64,000 nt of DNA from Bacillus sp. SJS (GTDB taxonomy: Bacteria > Bacillota > Bacilli > Bacillales > Bacillaceae): positions 1-64,000 of the forward strand of contig NZ_JAQV02000016.1 in NCBI RefSeq assembly GCF_000732485.2, given 5' to 3'. The notes below the pieces were generated by a model. That model was not told the DNA's origin. It worked only from the letters and a program-made list of their open reading frames with translations, and did no database searches. Positions 52,818 through 63,767 of the stretch are shown here, piece by piece (the first letter of the stretch is position 1; every line of letters starts with the position of its first letter). The position numbers and the translations under genes are program-made.

Positions 52818-54281
52818 TTAATGATTAGCAGCTCTGCTATCAGGGCGGTGATAAACTGCCATTTTTTCAATTAATTCAGAGCTTTTTTCGTTAAGTCCTG
52901 TAACTTCCACGTGATTATGGTTTTGCCTTAATTTCAAAACGACCTTGTCCACAGCACCGACTGCTGAATCATCCCAAATGTGCGCGTTAGTCAGATCAAG
53001 CACGATGTTCCGGTTTTGAGCGGCAAAATCGATTTGATCGATTAAACTGGAAACAGAAGCAAAAAACAATTGCCCTGTAACCTTATAAATTTTTGATGAA
53101 GGAGCTTCTGTAACGGCTACTGCTACTTTTGAAATCTGGCCGGCAAAGAAAATCGCACTTAGGATCACGCCTGCCAGTACTCCTTTTGATAAATCATGGG
53201 TGAACACAACGGTAACGACTGTCACAACCATAACGACTGTATCAGTGACCGGTACCTTATGAAGACGAGTGAGCGAAGCCCAGTCAAACGTACCGATGGA
53301 AACCATAATCATAACACCAACAAGAGCCGCCATAGGTATTTTAACGAGAACCCCATTGAGAGCGACAATCAGTATGAGAAGGAAGGCTCCAGCCACAAAT
53401 GTAGACAGTCTTCCCCGTCCTCCGGATTTAACATTGATTACAGACTGGCCAATCATGGCGCAACCTGCCATACCCCCGAAAAAGCCTGCAACGATATTGG
53501 CAAGACCCTGTCCTTTTGCTTCTCTGTTCTTATCGCTGCCCGTATCTGTCATATCATCGACAATTTGAGCAGTTAGAAGAGATTCCAATAAACCGACGAA
53601 GGCGAGCGCTAAGGAATAAGGAAAAATGATTTGCAGAGTTTCAAACGTTAGTGGGATATCCGGAATAAGGAAAACCGGCAAAGCCTGGGAAAGCTCCCCC
53701 ATATCACCTACCGTACGTACATCAGAGCCTGTAAAGATTGCAATAAGGGTGATGACAATAATTGCGATTAATGGTGACGGTACAGCTTTAGTCACACGAG
53801 GAAATAAATAGATGATAGCTAATGCCCCAGCAGCCATTGCATACATGGGCCAGGATTCCCCTTTGAAATGGGGCAGCTGGGCCGAGAAAATTAAGATGGC
53901 AAGGGCATTGACGAAACCAATCATAACCGGACGGGGAATAAATTTCATCAGGCGGCCAAACTTAAGAATGCCGAGCACAATTTGAATGATCCCTGTGAGA
54001 ATGGTCGCTGCCAGGAGATATTGCAGCCCATGGCTGGCAACGAGCGAGCCCATAACAAGGGCCATCGCGCCGGTTGCAGCAGATATCATGCCTGGTCTGC
54101 CGCCAACGAATGCAATCACGACAGCGATACAGAATGAGGCATAAAGTCCTACCATCGGATCAACCCCCGCGATTATGGAAAAAGCAATGGCTTCCGGAAT
54201 AAGAGCCAGTGCAACAACAATGCCGGAAAGAAGGTCCCCGCGAATATTTCCAAACCACTGCTGTTTTATTGTATGATTCAA
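52818..54281 (-). CDS. SulP-family inorganic anion transporter with STAS domain
   Basis: The 487-residue protein has about ten to twelve helices. SulP signatures include [40 protein letters not shown] and [22 protein letters not shown]-terminal STAS domain spans about 395-485 ([20 protein letters not shown]). It probably transports sulphate or bicarbonate. TTG 54281 follows GAGGTGC. The 54282-54534 gap upstream has only a promoter-like AT-rich stretch. Confidence 0.9.
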   Translation of the reverse strand: MNHTIKQQWFGNIRGDLLSGIVVALALIPEAIAFSIIAGVDPMVGLYASFCIAVVIAFVGGRPGMISAATGAMALVMGSLVASHGLQYLLAATILTGIIQIVLGILKFGRLMKFIPRPVMIGFVNALAILIFSAQLPHFKGESWPMYAMAAGALAIIYLFPRVTKAVPSPLIAIIVITLIAIFTGSDVRTVGDMGELSQALPVFLIPDIPLTFETLQIIFPYSLALAFVGLLESLLTAQIVDDMTDTGSDKNREAKGQGLANIVAGFFGGMAGCAMIGQSVINVKSGGRGRLSTFVAGAFLLILIVALNGVLVKIPMAALVGVMIMVSIGTFDWASLTRLHKVPVTDTVVMVVTVVTVVFTHDLSKGVLAGVILSAIFFAGQISKVAVAVTEAPSSKIYKVTGQLFFASVSSLIDQIDFAAQNRNIVLDLTNAHIWDDSAVGAVDKVVLKLRQNHNHVEVTGLNEKSSELIEKMAVYHRPDSRAANH

Positions 54282-54534
54282 AAATAAAGCACCTCTTTTT
54301 TAATGTTTTTTGACTTTCAACTCTCATAAAAGTCGGGCCGTTGTGAACGAATGATATTATACCATTAATTTAAGGAATGAAAAATCCAAACAAGCAGATA
54401 AACAATTATTTTTCTTATATTATTTGATTCATACAACGCGATAAGAAAGAACTCTTCACAAGATCTGCTTGGACGTTGCAGAAGACTAGCTGCATCGTAA
54501 TCAAATTATAAGTTTCCTGAAGCAGTAGAAGCAT

Positions 54535-54566
54535 AAAAGGCTGACCCAAAAGTTCGGGTCAGCCTG
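54535..54566 (-). terminator. Terminator of the DHA2 exporter gene
   Basis: On the minus strand GGCTGACCC and GGGTCAGCC pair around an 8-nt loop and are followed by TTTTATG, directly at the stop codon. Confidence 0.85.
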
Positions 54567-56012
54567 CTAGCTATGTTCGTGCAAATTGCCGTTTTCTTTT
54601 ACTAAAAACCAGGAAAGTCCAAAGCTAAGCAAGGCAAGAAGCAGCGTCCCTCCATATATCATATGAACCCCTGAAGCAAGAATTTCCTGCAGGCCGGCAA
54701 GCTCTCCGGAAGGAACGTTTCCGTGATCAAAGGAAGCATTCAAGTTAAGATTTCCTTTTCCTGCCTGGGAAATTGTCACTATATTAAAAATCGTTCCGAA
54801 TACAGCTGAGCCCAATGTCTGGCTGAAGGTGCTGATAAATGTGTTCAGCGCAACGGCAGAACCTCTTTTGTTAGAAGCAACGGATCCCTGAATGATTAGC
54901 ATAAAAATCGGAGTCATGAGCCCCATGCCCAAGCCAAGCAGTCCAATCGCTACATAGATTAGAAATTCAGGTGACTGAGCGGATAACGAGAATAAAAGAA
55001 GCGCTCCTAAGCTAAGAATGCCCGTTCCCATCGTTATAATTGACTGGGCTTTCAACCGGCCGACGAGGTTTCCTGCAAGGATTGATCCAAATGTCCAGCA
55101 TACAGGCATGGGCATGAGGATAAATCCAGCCGCGGTAGCGCTTTTCCCCAGTACTCCCTGACTCCAGATCGGCAGGTAAATGGTAATGCTGATAATGACT
55201 GAACCGGTAAGAAGCGTGAGCAGATTCACAAGCAGCACACGTTTATTTGAAAAAAGATTCAAAGGAATAATCGGTTCTGCTGCTCTTTTTTCAATCCATA
55301 CAAAACAGCCATAGACGGCAAAAGCTGCTGCGAACATTCCGATGATGAGCGGATTGGTCCAGTCTTGTGACTGGCTGCCAGAAAGCAGGGCGTATAAGAG
55401 GGAGATCGTTCCGATAGAGAACGCGGCAGCTCCCAAATAATCAATGCGCTGCTTTTCCTTTGAAACATCCTCTTTATAATATTTTACGAGCATCAGTAAA
55501 GCGACAAGTCCGAATGGGAGGTTTAGGAAGAAAATGTACCGCCATGAAAGGGTATCAACGATAAATCCCCCAAGCAGCGGGCCAAGAACACCGGCCACTC
55601 CCCAGACAGCACTAATCCAGCCCTGTGCTTTGGCGCGGCCCTTTGTTTCCGTGTATAAATCTCCGATAATGGTCATCGTTACCGGCATGACAACACCAGC
55701 GCCAAGACCTTGAATAGCGCGGTATATAATTAATTGTTCCATCGTTAACGCAATTCCGCAAAGAGCGGCTCCAATTAAAAACAGGATAATTCCATATACC
55801 ATAATTTTTTTTCGTCCAAATAAATCGGCAAGCTTCCCGTATATAGGAGCGGAAACAGCTGTAGCCAGCATATAAACCGCATACACCCAGCTCACCAGTT
55901 CAATTCCGGATAAATCACTTGTTATACGGGGGATCGCGGTGCTGACAATGGTTCCTTCCATTGCGGCAAGGACGGTTACGAGCAGCAAAGCACCCATTAT
56001 TTTTTTTCGCAT
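54567..56012 (-). CDS. DHA2-family (14-helix) MFS drug exporter
   Basis: The 481-residue protein has about fourteen helices, motif A APIYGKLADLFGRKKIMVYG and motif C WGVAGVLGPLLGGFIVDT, typical of EmrB/QacA exporters. Motif D1 at the start reads AAMEGTIVSTAIPRITSDLS. I chose ATG 56012, with AGGGAGA upstream, over the frame start at 56036. The substrate is unknown. Confidence 0.9.
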   Translation of the reverse strand: MRKKIMGALLLVTVLAAMEGTIVSTAIPRITSDLSGIELVSWVYAVYMLATAVSAPIYGKLADLFGRKKIMVYGIILFLIGAALCGIALTMEQLIIYRAIQGLGAGVVMPVTMTIIGDLYTETKGRAKAQGWISAVWGVAGVLGPLLGGFIVDTLSWRYIFFLNLPFGLVALLMLVKYYKEDVSKEKQRIDYLGAAAFSIGTISLLYALLSGSQSQDWTNPLIIGMFAAAFAVYGCFVWIEKRAAEPIIPLNLFSNKRVLLVNLLTLLTGSVIISITIYLPIWSQGVLGKSATAAGFILMPMPVCWTFGSILAGNLVGRLKAQSIITMGTGILSLGALLLFSLSAQSPEFLIYVAIGLLGLGMGLMTPIFMLIIQGSVASNKRGSAVALNTFISTFSQTLGSAVFGTIFNIVTISQAGKGNLNLNASFDHGNVPSGELAGLQEILASGVHMIYGGTLLLALLSFGLSWFLVKENGNLHEHS

Positions 56013-56143
56013 GTTAAAATCTCCCTTATTCTGCATGGCAATAAAAGAAAGTTTACCATTAATTGAAGGATTGATGTAATGAAACCTCCCGAATGAATGA
56101 AAAAAGTGAAGGAAGTCGCATTCCTTCTATCAAACTATCGTCA

Positions 56144-56173
56144 GAAAAAAACCTCATGATAGTCAATGAGGTT
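56144..56173 (-). terminator. Terminator at the end of glcF
   Basis: On the minus strand AACCTCAT and ATGAGGTT pair around an 8-nt loop and run into TTTTTCTG. The stem overlaps the last glcF codons. Confidence 0.75.
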
Positions 56174-57506
56174 CGTGCGGGTCGGCGGGCATAGCTTCAT
56201 AAAGAAGATCGGCGAGATGAACGGCTTTCATTTTATCTGAAAAACCTTCCCGCTCAATCCCGAGCTTCATTTGAAGAAGACAGCCGGGATTTGCGGTGAC
56301 AATAATGGCTGCCCTTGATTCTTTCGCCTGCACCATTTTATGATCCAGGATCTGCATGCTCATCTCAGATTCTACAATGTTATAGATTCCAGCAGATCCG
56401 CAGCAGCGATCCGCATCCTTCATCTCCCGGAATTCAGTGCCTTCAATCGCATGAAGGAGTCTCCGGGGAGCAGAGGAGGTGTGCATAACGTTTCTGAGAT
56501 GGCAAGAATCCTGATAGGTGACGATGCCTGGCGGGAGGGAGAGCGGGACGTTTTTATGAAAATCGCATTCTATCAGCACCTCTGTAAAATCCTTCAGCTT
56601 TGCAGAAAACGTAATTGCCCGTTTGTGCCATTCCGGTTCGTCATGGAGAAGGTGGCCGTACTCAATCAGAAAAGCACCGCAGCCGCCTGCATTGGTGATA
56701 ATATAGTCAACGTTCAGATCTTCAAAAGCCTGGATGTTCCGTTTTGCCAGCTCTTTTCCTTCCTCTTTTTCACCGCTGTGTCCGTGAAGTGCACCGCAGC
56801 ATGCCTGGTTCTTCGGAATGACGATTTCACAGCCGGCCGCCTGAAGGAGCTTGGCGGTCGCATTATTTGTTTCCATAAACATTGTATCCATCAAACAGCC
56901 GCTGAAAAACGCGACACGTTTAGAGGCCGTTCCGCGGGAAGGCAAAAATTCCGGACGGTTTTTCATCTCTTTCATTTTTGGGACGGCAGGGAGCACTTTT
57001 TCCATCGTCGCCAATGTTTCAGGGAACAGCTTCATTACTCCGGTATTCCGAGCCAGCTTCTGCAAACCGGAACGCTGATAAAAGCCAAGCAAACCTGTTA
57101 CATTTCTCATCCGGTTCTGATGGGGGAACAAATGATGAAAAGCAGCCTTCCGAATTACTTGGACCGGAAGCGAATGCTTTTTATTCTGATTGATAATATC
57201 GCGAGCTTCCTCGAGTAAATGGCCGTAATTCACTCCGGATGGACAAACCGGCTCGCATGCGCGGCAGCCCAGGCAAAGATTCAATGAGCGCTCTACATCT
57301 TCATCGGGTTCAATCAATCCGTCAACAACGCCTTTCATTAAGGCGATTCTTCCTCTTGGCGAGTGGGCCTCGTCATAGCCTGACTCAATATAGGTCGGGC
57401 AGGAGGGCAGGCAAAAGCCGCACCTCATGCAGTTGAGAAGTTCATCTTCATTCATGCGCTCCTTGAACTGTGCCTGGATTTTTTCGCGTTCCTGTACCGT
57501 TGTCAT
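56163..57506 (-). CDS. glcF: GlcF, glycolate oxidase iron-sulfur subunit
   Basis: The 447-residue protein has two [4Fe-4S] ferredoxin-type motifs at the N-terminus (Cys26/29/32/36 in CMRCGFCLPSC and Cys78/81/84/88 in CLGCRACEPVC). Two CCG-type cysteine-rich domains follow (QACCGALHGHSG and DRCCGSAGIYN). It carries electrons from GlcD to the quinone pool. B. subtilis YsfD is the orthologue. Its ATG overlaps the glcD stop by 4 bp. Confidence 0.95.
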   Translation of the reverse strand: MTTVQEREKIQAQFKERMNEDELLNCMRCGFCLPSCPTYIESGYDEAHSPRGRIALMKGVVDGLIEPDEDVERSLNLCLGCRACEPVCPSGVNYGHLLEEARDIINQNKKHSLPVQVIRKAAFHHLFPHQNRMRNVTGLLGFYQRSGLQKLARNTGVMKLFPETLATMEKVLPAVPKMKEMKNRPEFLPSRGTASKRVAFFSGCLMDTMFMETNNATAKLLQAAGCEIVIPKNQACCGALHGHSGEKEEGKELAKRNIQAFEDLNVDYIITNAGGCGAFLIEYGHLLHDEPEWHKRAITFSAKLKDFTEVLIECDFHKNVPLSLPPGIVTYQDSCHLRNVMHTSSAPRRLLHAIEGTEFREMKDADRCCGSAGIYNIVESEMSMQILDHKMVQAKESRAAIIVTANPGCLLQMKLGIEREGFSDKMKAVHLADLLYEAMPADPHEPH

Positions 57507-58915
57507 GATGAAACAACCACCCTTTTTCTAGTGTCCTTCGCGAATACTTTTCCAGGATTCATGATGTTAGCGGGATCAAGTGCGCCTTTGACGGCTTTCA
57601 TGGCCGAAATACCTGCTGTACCTAATTTTAATTCAAGATACGGAGCCTTCATTTCCCCGACGCCATGCTCACCCGTAATCGTTCCGCCGAGTTCAATGGC
57701 CTTTTCGAAAATAGCGGCAAATGCTTTTTCAACCCGTTCCATTTCATCATGATCCCGGGCGTCAGTCGCAACGGTTGGATGCAGGTTGCCGTCTCCGGCA
57801 TGGCCGAATGTACAGATTTGGACATTGAATCTTTCGCCGATTTCGTTAATGGCCGACACCATTCTGGCAATTTCAGACCTTGGAACCGTAGCGTCTTCAA
57901 GTATAGTCGTGGGCTTCAGCCTGGCAAGCGCGGATAATGCAGAGCGCCTCGCTGTTCTTAACGCTTCAGCTTCTTCATTTGTCTTCGCCAGCTGAACCGA
58001 AACGGCCTGCTCCTGCTTGCAGATATCCGCTATTTTCAGCATGTCGCTTGCAACGAGATCAGCTGGGCCGTCCTGTTCAATAAGCAAGACAGCTTTTACA
58101 TCGGTCGGCAGTCCAATCCTGGCAAAGTCTTCGACCACTTTTAGTGTTGGCTGATCTAAAAACTCCAGTGTGGCCGGAATGATTTTATTGGCGATAATCT
58201 TGGATACAGATCTTGCTGCCGCCTCCAAATCCTGATAAAGTGCGAGCATCGTGCTTTTTGTTTCCGGCATCGGAATCAGTTTCAACGTTGCTTCCGTCAG
58301 AATCCCGAGCGTTCCTTCAGAGCCGACAAACAATCTGGTGAAATCATAGCCTGCCACATCCTTTGCAAGCTTTCCGCCTGTCCGGATGATGTCCCCATTT
58401 GCAAGGACGATCTCCAGTGCCATCACATAATCACGGGTAACACCGTATTTCAGTCCGCGGAGCCCGCCTGAGTTTTCGTTAATATTACCGCCGATTGTAG
58501 AAATTTTCATGGAGCTCGGATCGGGAGGATAAAATAATCCTCGCGCCTCGACTCCATTAATAATATCCAGTGTCACTGCGCCGGGCTGAACGGTCACAGT
58601 CAGGTTTTCCTCATCGATTTCAAGGATTTTGTTCATATGCTTAAATAATAGGACAATCCCGCCTTCTGTTGGGCAGGTTCCTGCGCATAGGTTTGTTCCG
58701 GATCCTCTGGGCACAATCGGGACGTTATAGTGCCCGGAAAGCTTTACCACTTGTGATACTTCTTCAGCACACCTTGGTGAGACGACAGCATCAGGAAGCG
58801 CCTGGAAGTTTGGTGTAGCATCATAGGAATACACAAGCCGGCTTGCCTTGGAGTCCTCCACGTTGCTTTTGCCGACAGCAGCGATCAGTTTTTCTTTGAA
58901 TTCTAGGTTCAGCAT
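57503..58915 (-). CDS. glcD: GlcD, glycolate oxidase FAD-linked subunit
   Basis: A 470-residue PCMH-type flavoprotein with FAD-binding loop PIVPRGSGTNLCAGTCPTEG, STIGGNINENSGGLRGLKYG, GSEGTLGILTEATLKLIPMP and C-terminal GEHGVGEMKAPYLELKLG. It oxidises glycolate to glyoxylate, or a related 2-hydroxy acid. It equals B. subtilis YsfC. It is cotranscribed with glcF, with a CdaR-type regulator gene upstream on the same strand. A cre-like site lies just before it. Confidence 0.95.
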   Translation of the reverse strand: MLNLEFKEKLIAAVGKSNVEDSKASRLVYSYDATPNFQALPDAVVSPRCAEEVSQVVKLSGHYNVPIVPRGSGTNLCAGTCPTEGGIVLLFKHMNKILEIDEENLTVTVQPGAVTLDIINGVEARGLFYPPDPSSMKISTIGGNINENSGGLRGLKYGVTRDYVMALEIVLANGDIIRTGGKLAKDVAGYDFTRLFVGSEGTLGILTEATLKLIPMPETKSTMLALYQDLEAAARSVSKIIANKIIPATLEFLDQPTLKVVEDFARIGLPTDVKAVLLIEQDGPADLVASDMLKIADICKQEQAVSVQLAKTNEEAEALRTARRSALSALARLKPTTILEDATVPRSEIARMVSAINEIGERFNVQICTFGHAGDGNLHPTVATDARDHDEMERVEKAFAAIFEKAIELGGTITGEHGVGEMKAPYLELKLGTAGISAMKAVKGALDPANIMNPGKVFAKDTRKRVVVSS

Positions 58916-58932
58916 CTATATCCCCCTCTACA

Positions 58933-58946
58933 GGTAAGCGTTTTCT
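58933..58946. promoter_or_regulatory. Possible CcpA (cre) site before glcD
   Basis: GGTAAGCGTTTTCT differs from the cre consensus TGWAANCGNTNWCA at the outermost positions only. It lies 18 bp upstream of the glcD start, where binding would block transcription. Confidence 0.4.
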
Positions 58947-59016
58947 CTTAGTATAAAAGAAAGTGGGCTTAGCCCGCTATGTAGATTCCTATAAAAATAG
59001 GACGGGAAACCCGCGT

Positions 59017-60129
59017 TTATTTTGGCTGTTTATCCAAAAGCATGACAGCCAGATAAAGAATGAGCGCATCATTGAGCCTGGAAGGATTCAGCCCGGTCAG
59101 CTCTTCTATTTTTTTCATCCGGTAATGGAGCGTATTAATATGGATAGGCAAAGCTTCAGCTGTTTTTTTCAAAGAATGATTTTTCTCAAAAAGAACGGAC
59201 AATGTTGTAAATAAATCAGCCTCCGTTAATAGAGGGGAAATGGTGCGCTCAATGTATTCCTCTTTTGTTTTCAGACTGATTTCATTCAACAGCATTTCGA
59301 TGGTCAAATCTTCATCAAAAACAATCCGCGCATCATGGGTGCTATTCGATTGGATGGCCCGTTCTGCTTGCATATAAGAGTCAGAGAGTCTGGAGGGGCG
59401 TACGGACTTTCCGGCTCCAATCAAAACATGTGTCCTGAATTCTTCTTCTAAAAATTGGTGAAAGGATTGTATTCTCCCTTTTGCATAGGCGGTGTCTCCT
59501 GAATGAAAAACCATCACGATCCGGTTGTTTCCCCATTGCACAAAAAGATCTTCGGGATGGCTGTTTTGCCAGGTTTGGATGACGGAGGATATGCCTTTGT
59601 AATGAAGACTTTCATCGGGAATAACCGCTATGGCTGCCAACCGCTGCATGGTTAAGTCGATATTCAGAAGACGGGCCCGGTTCGTGAAAGCAGAAGTCCA
59701 TTCCTTCAGCTGGATCCAGTCGAATACAAAGGCTTCCCGGGTCCGGGCTTCCCAGTTTAACTGTTCGGTATAGTAGCTTTCGTTGACAAGAAGCTCGGTC
59801 ATTTTCCGGATAACTTCTCCGAAGGGGGATATTTCATCCGGTATCCCAGTGATCCCGATTACGCCTGCTACCTCTCCTTTAAAAAATACAGGAAGATTAA
59901 TCCCGGCTTTTACACCGGCTAGAGTCTGTTCATCCTTTTTGGAAATGATGACCGTACGCTTTTCGCCTGAAGCGATTTTCGCCCCTTCATGGAAGTCTCC
60001 CACCCGGCTGTCATCGGTGCTTGCGATAATCGTTCCTTCAGGAGTTACAACGATTACATCTTCCACAATGACCTTTTTTACTTCTTCCACAATTTTAGCG
60101 GCAAGTGCAGGCAGCAGCATTGTATACAC
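59017..60129 (-). CDS. CdaR-family (sugar diacid) regulator of the glycolate genes
   Basis: The 370-residue regulator has an N-terminal diacid-recognition domain (VIVVTPEGTIIASTDDSRVG, GINLPVFFKGEVAGVIGIT), a middle GGDEF-like degenerate region and a C-terminal PucR-type helix-turn-helix (NHSLKKTAEALPIHINTLHY, RMKKIEELTGLNPSRLNDA). B. subtilis YsfB has the same position. It probably activates glcD-glcF in response to glycolate or related acids. Confidence 0.9.
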   Translation of the reverse strand: MYTMLLPALAAKIVEEVKKVIVEDVIVVTPEGTIIASTDDSRVGDFHEGAKIASGEKRTVIISKKDEQTLAGVKAGINLPVFFKGEVAGVIGITGIPDEISPFGEVIRKMTELLVNESYYTEQLNWEARTREAFVFDWIQLKEWTSAFTNRARLLNIDLTMQRLAAIAVIPDESLHYKGISSVIQTWQNSHPEDLFVQWGNNRIVMVFHSGDTAYAKGRIQSFHQFLEEEFRTHVLIGAGKSVRPSRLSDSYMQAERAIQSNSTHDARIVFDEDLTIEMLLNEISLKTKEEYIERTISPLLTEADLFTTLSVLFEKNHSLKKTAEALPIHINTLHYRMKKIEELTGLNPSRLNDALILYLAVMLLDKQPK

Positions 60130-60153
60130 TCCTTCAATTCTGTTCTGCGCTCA

Positions 60154-60424
60154 TTATACCAAAGACAGTGATTGCGGAATCATCCGTTGCGGGAAGTTGT
60201 GCTGAAGGAAAGTAATCAATCCGGCAACCAAGAGCAGAAAGAGGCTGTGCTTAATGGTAAATCGGAATAGATGAGATTCTTTCCCTGCCAGCCCAACTGC
60301 CGCACAGGCGACTGCAATGGATTGAGGGGAGATCATTTTACCGGTCACTCCCCCGGAAGAGTTGGCAGCAATTGCAAGCATCGGATCCATGCCAATGGAA
60401 GCTGCTATCAGTGATGGAGGATTT
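60154..60424 (-). pseudogene. lctP: Lactate/glycolate permease (LctP family), C-terminal remnant
   Basis: Only the last 80 or so residues remain: [40 protein letters not shown] and [18 protein letters not shown], the end of an L-lactate permease of over 500 residues. The reading enters from the terminator of the next gene near 60425, so the N-terminal 85 percent has been deleted. It lies upstream of the CdaR-type gene where a glycolate permease gene is expected. Confidence 0.88.
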
Positions 60425-60453
60425 AAAAAAGGGAGATGCCGCGCATCCCCCTT
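60425..60453 (-). terminator. Terminator of the GH114-like gene at the deletion junction
   Basis: On the minus strand AAAGGG and CCCTTTTTT flank an inner GATGC/GCATC stem, with six T behind. It sits exactly between the GH114-like stop codon and the lctP remnant. Confidence 0.85.
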
Positions 60454-61280
60454 TACCACTCCTCATAATCCCTTGGAGCGTAATAATGAACAAACCCCTG
60501 CTTTTCAGCAAGCTGTTCACTTTTTTCCTTTTCTTTTTCAGAAACGGTGAAGATCGTAATCCCATATTCATCAGATAGCCAGCGGGTCTTTTTCAACCAC
60601 TCTTTGGACCAGTCATCATTCATAATATAGGAGTGCTGAAAATCCTCCCACATAAACCCGTCAATGAATGGGGCCGTTTTTTGCGCGGTTTCCATCCCCC
60701 AATTCTGAATGACAGACAGCTGCCTTCTTTCCAGTACTTTAAGCAGAAGGATCAGACTCTCCTGCTGCTGCTTCATCTCTTTTGAATCCTCTGAAAAAAA
60801 ATCGTCAATGTCTCCTACTGTATCTAAAAAGACTCCGTTCAGCTGCTTATGCTCAATTTGCTGATGAATTTCTTTTAGAAGTGTTTCCCGATAATGAAAG
60901 GATGTCATATCCATTAAATAAGCATCCCAATCTTTAAGGTAAACCCGCTTCCCATCTCTATAATAGAAATCCTGGTGCTCGAATTGCTTAAACAGGTTTT
61001 TGTTCCAACGATCCGCTTCCATGGAATTAATATAACCGTAAACAAGAGTTCCGGTTTGCTGGATTTTTTCAATCTCTTTTCTGGAATAATGTGTTGGTTC
61101 AATAATTACGAGGGGGTAGCCGGATAATTTCTTCACTGTATCCTTCGCTGGTTCACCGTAATAGATTTTGTATTGATGAACTCCGTCGAGTGGATTTTTC
61201 TGCAGGGTTAGAAAATAACCAACTAAAAGGAAGAAAATGATGATGCAGCAAATCAACAGCAATTTGGAGTTTTTTCTCAA
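60453..61280 (-). CDS. GH114-like TIM-barrel protein, membrane-anchored
   Basis: An N-terminal membrane anchor ([20 protein letters not shown]) is followed by a domain of the glycoside-hydrolase GH114/endo-alpha-1,4-polygalactosaminidase type: [56 protein letters not shown] and [18 protein letters not shown]. Asp residues at the barrel strands (LDTVGDIDD) are likely catalytic. The substrate is unknown, possibly an extracellular galactosamine polymer. Confidence 0.8.
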   Translation of the reverse strand: MRKNSKLLLICCIIIFFLLVGYFLTLQKNPLDGVHQYKIYYGEPAKDTVKKLSGYPLVIIEPTHYSRKEIEKIQQTGTLVYGYINSMEADRWNKNLFKQFEHQDFYYRDGKRVYLKDWDAYLMDMTSFHYRETLLKEIHQQIEHKQLNGVFLDTVGDIDDFFSEDSKEMKQQQESLILLLKVLERRQLSVIQNWGMETAQKTAPFIDGFMWEDFQHSYIMNDDWSKEWLKKTRWLSDEYGITIFTVSEKEKEKSEQLAEKQGFVHYYAPRDYEEW

Positions 61281-61414
61281 GAATGATCATCCTTTTCTCA
61301 TTTTTTTCATTCAACTTATCATACAATTGTATGGACTTTGCAAATAAGTATGCTCAGAGAATCATGTCAGCTGAATCAGTAACAAAACAGACAAAAAACA
61401 GCTAAGTTCCCCCA

Positions 61415-61443
61415 TTGGCAAATTATCACAATCGATATAAAAT
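61415..61443 (+). promoter_or_regulatory. Predicted ldh promoter
   Basis: TTGGCA (61415-61420) and TAAAAT (61438-61443) are 17 bp apart, just upstream of the Rex operator. Confidence 0.6.
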
Positions 61444-61447
61444 AAAA

Positions 61448-61465
61448 ATGTGAAACACTTCACAA
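61448..61465. promoter_or_regulatory. Rex operator of ldh
   Basis: ATGTGAAACACTTCACAA matches the Rex consensus TTGTGAANNNNTTCACAA at all but the first base. It overlaps the expected transcription start, so Rex would repress ldh until NADH rises. Confidence 0.88.
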
Positions 61466-61490
61466 AAAAATCTGTTCTCTGAAAGGGTGA

Positions 61491-62447
<957 letters not shown>

Positions 62448-62518
62448 GGTTCATAGCATTCGAAAGAGTAAATGTTGGAAAGTCAGTTTTCAAAACACTT
62501 TATCTCATTGGATTGGTT

Positions 62519-62590
62519 TTGGCTGATTTCCGCTGCAGGATGCTTGCTTTCCGCGGGGCGGGCGGTGAGCCTCCGCGGCGCAAGCACCTT
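62519..62590 (+). repeat. MITE-like repeat family A, truncated copy 4
   Basis: TTGGCTGATTTCCGCTGCAG, TTGCTTTCCGCGGGGCGGGC and GGTGAGCCTCCGCGGCGCAA match the left half of the family. The outer GGCTCTGTTAAA end and the right half are missing. Confidence 0.85.
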
Positions 62591-62593
62591 AAT

Positions 62594-62950
62594 TTACAGA
62601 CCGTTTATTTCCTTAAACCAATTTCTAATCCATTTTTCTGGTAAGTTAACTTGAGCTAAATTAAGTTTTTTTAATTCATCCACCGAGTATTCTTCACCTA
62701 GGTGTAAGTCCCAATTGCATTCTATATCCCTTGCGATTTTAAAAGCTAGATCATTTTCAGTAAACTCCTTTAAATTACCATCAATATAAGAATCATCCTC
62801 ATCAAAAACCATTGTGAGATTATCACACCATTTAACAAACTCGTAATGGGAGTATGTATTCTCTTTGTCATAGACTTCATTTAATAGCCTTTTTAAGCTT
62901 TCAATGGAATAAGGCAGTTCAATGGAAGTATCACTTAATTTATAAATCAT
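62594..62950 (-). CDS. Hypothetical acidic protein, 118 residues
   Basis: The soluble acidic protein reads MIYKLSDTSIELPYSIESLK, YSHYEFVKWCDNLTMVFDED and WDLHLGEEYSVDELKKLN. Its size, acidity and isolated position resemble immunity proteins, but I do not recognise a family and there is no toxin gene beside it. I chose ATG 62950, 9-10 bp after AGGAG; ATG 62956 is only 3-4 bp from it. Longer frames lack support. Confidence 0.6.
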   Translation of the reverse strand: MIYKLSDTSIELPYSIESLKRLLNEVYDKENTYSHYEFVKWCDNLTMVFDEDDSYIDGNLKEFTENDLAFKIARDIECNWDLHLGEEYSVDELKKLNLAQVNLPEKWIRNWFKEINGL

Positions 62951-63015
62951 AGACATTTTCTCCTTTTTTCTCGATAATTTGCATACAAAACCCAAAAATT
63001 TGATATAGCAACAAA

Positions 63016-63056
63016 AATAAGCCACCTAATTTAAATGTGAATTAGGTGGCTTATTA
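63016..63056. terminator. Intrinsic terminator
   Basis: AATAAGCCACCTAATT and AATTAGGTGGCTTATT form a 16-bp perfect stem around an 8-nt loop, followed by ATTTTTT. It probably ends the signal peptidase transcript on the minus strand. Confidence 0.85.
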
Positions 63057-63124
63057 TTTTTTGTACTCCGAAAAAGAACGGATTAGCGTCTTTCATATAA
63101 AGCTTATACGTTCGGTTCATCGCC

Positions 63125-63652
63125 TTACTTAGGAACTCCCATCTTCTCAAATGGAGAGAACCGGAACTTTGCTTCTCCGACAACCGCTTTTTGAGAAATA
63201 CTGCCGAATACCCGGCTGTCCATGCTGTCGCGGCGGTTGTCTCCCATGACATAAAGAGAGCCGGCCGGCACCTGGATACTTAGGTTTTCAGTCAGATTTT
63301 CGCGGGGGACAAGAACGCTTTTATTTTCCTTCAGGTATGGTTCATTATATATTTTACCGTTAATAGTAAGGACATCATTTTTAATTTGGATTCTGTCACC
63401 GGGAAGTCCGATAACTCTTTTGATGTAATTGTCTTTTGAGATTGGCGAGTGAAAGACAATCATATCAAAACGTTCAATTTTGCTGATCTTGGATACGATG
63501 ATCTGATTATTGCTTTCAAAGGTCGGCATCATCGATTTTCCCTCTACCATGACCGGGGTGAAAATAAAGTGCCGGCAGATAAGGGCAACGACGACTGCCG
63601 CCAGAATGCTTCCTAACCAGGACAAGGCCTCTTTTTTACTGCGTTCTTTCAT
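63125..63652 (-). CDS. Type I signal peptidase (SipS-like)
   Basis: The 175-residue membrane-anchored peptidase has one N-terminal helix (WLGSILAAVVVALICRHFIF), catalytic Ser40 in GKSMMPTF, catalytic Lys78 in DNYIKRVIGLPGD and box E GSLYVMGDNRRDSMDSRVFG. It cleaves signal peptides outside the membrane. I chose ATG 63652, 7-9 bp after AAAGGAGG, over ATG 63688. Which sip paralogue it equals is not clear. Confidence 0.93.
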   Translation of the reverse strand: MKERSKKEALSWLGSILAAVVVALICRHFIFTPVMVEGKSMMPTFESNNQIIVSKISKIERFDMIVFHSPISKDNYIKRVIGLPGDRIQIKNDVLTINGKIYNEPYLKENKSVLVPRENLTENLSIQVPAGSLYVMGDNRRDSMDSRVFGSISQKAVVGEAKFRFSPFEKMGVPK

Positions 63653-63767
63653 ACAAGCGCCTCCTTTACTTGCTTCGGTAAAAGGCAAAAACGTGAAATT
63701 CTTTAAATGGGTGTTTAGCTTATTTTACACGTTTTTTTCCGGTAAAGATATTATCTATTCCACCTTT

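Noticed and set aside
56340-57218. Plus-strand 292-codon frame
   Set aside because: It is antisense to glcF, whose Fe-S motifs are unmistakable; the frame is open by codon bias.
62594-62950. Toxin-immunity locus
   Set aside because: The protein is acidic and small, like many immunity proteins, but no partner toxin gene or secretion gene is adjacent.
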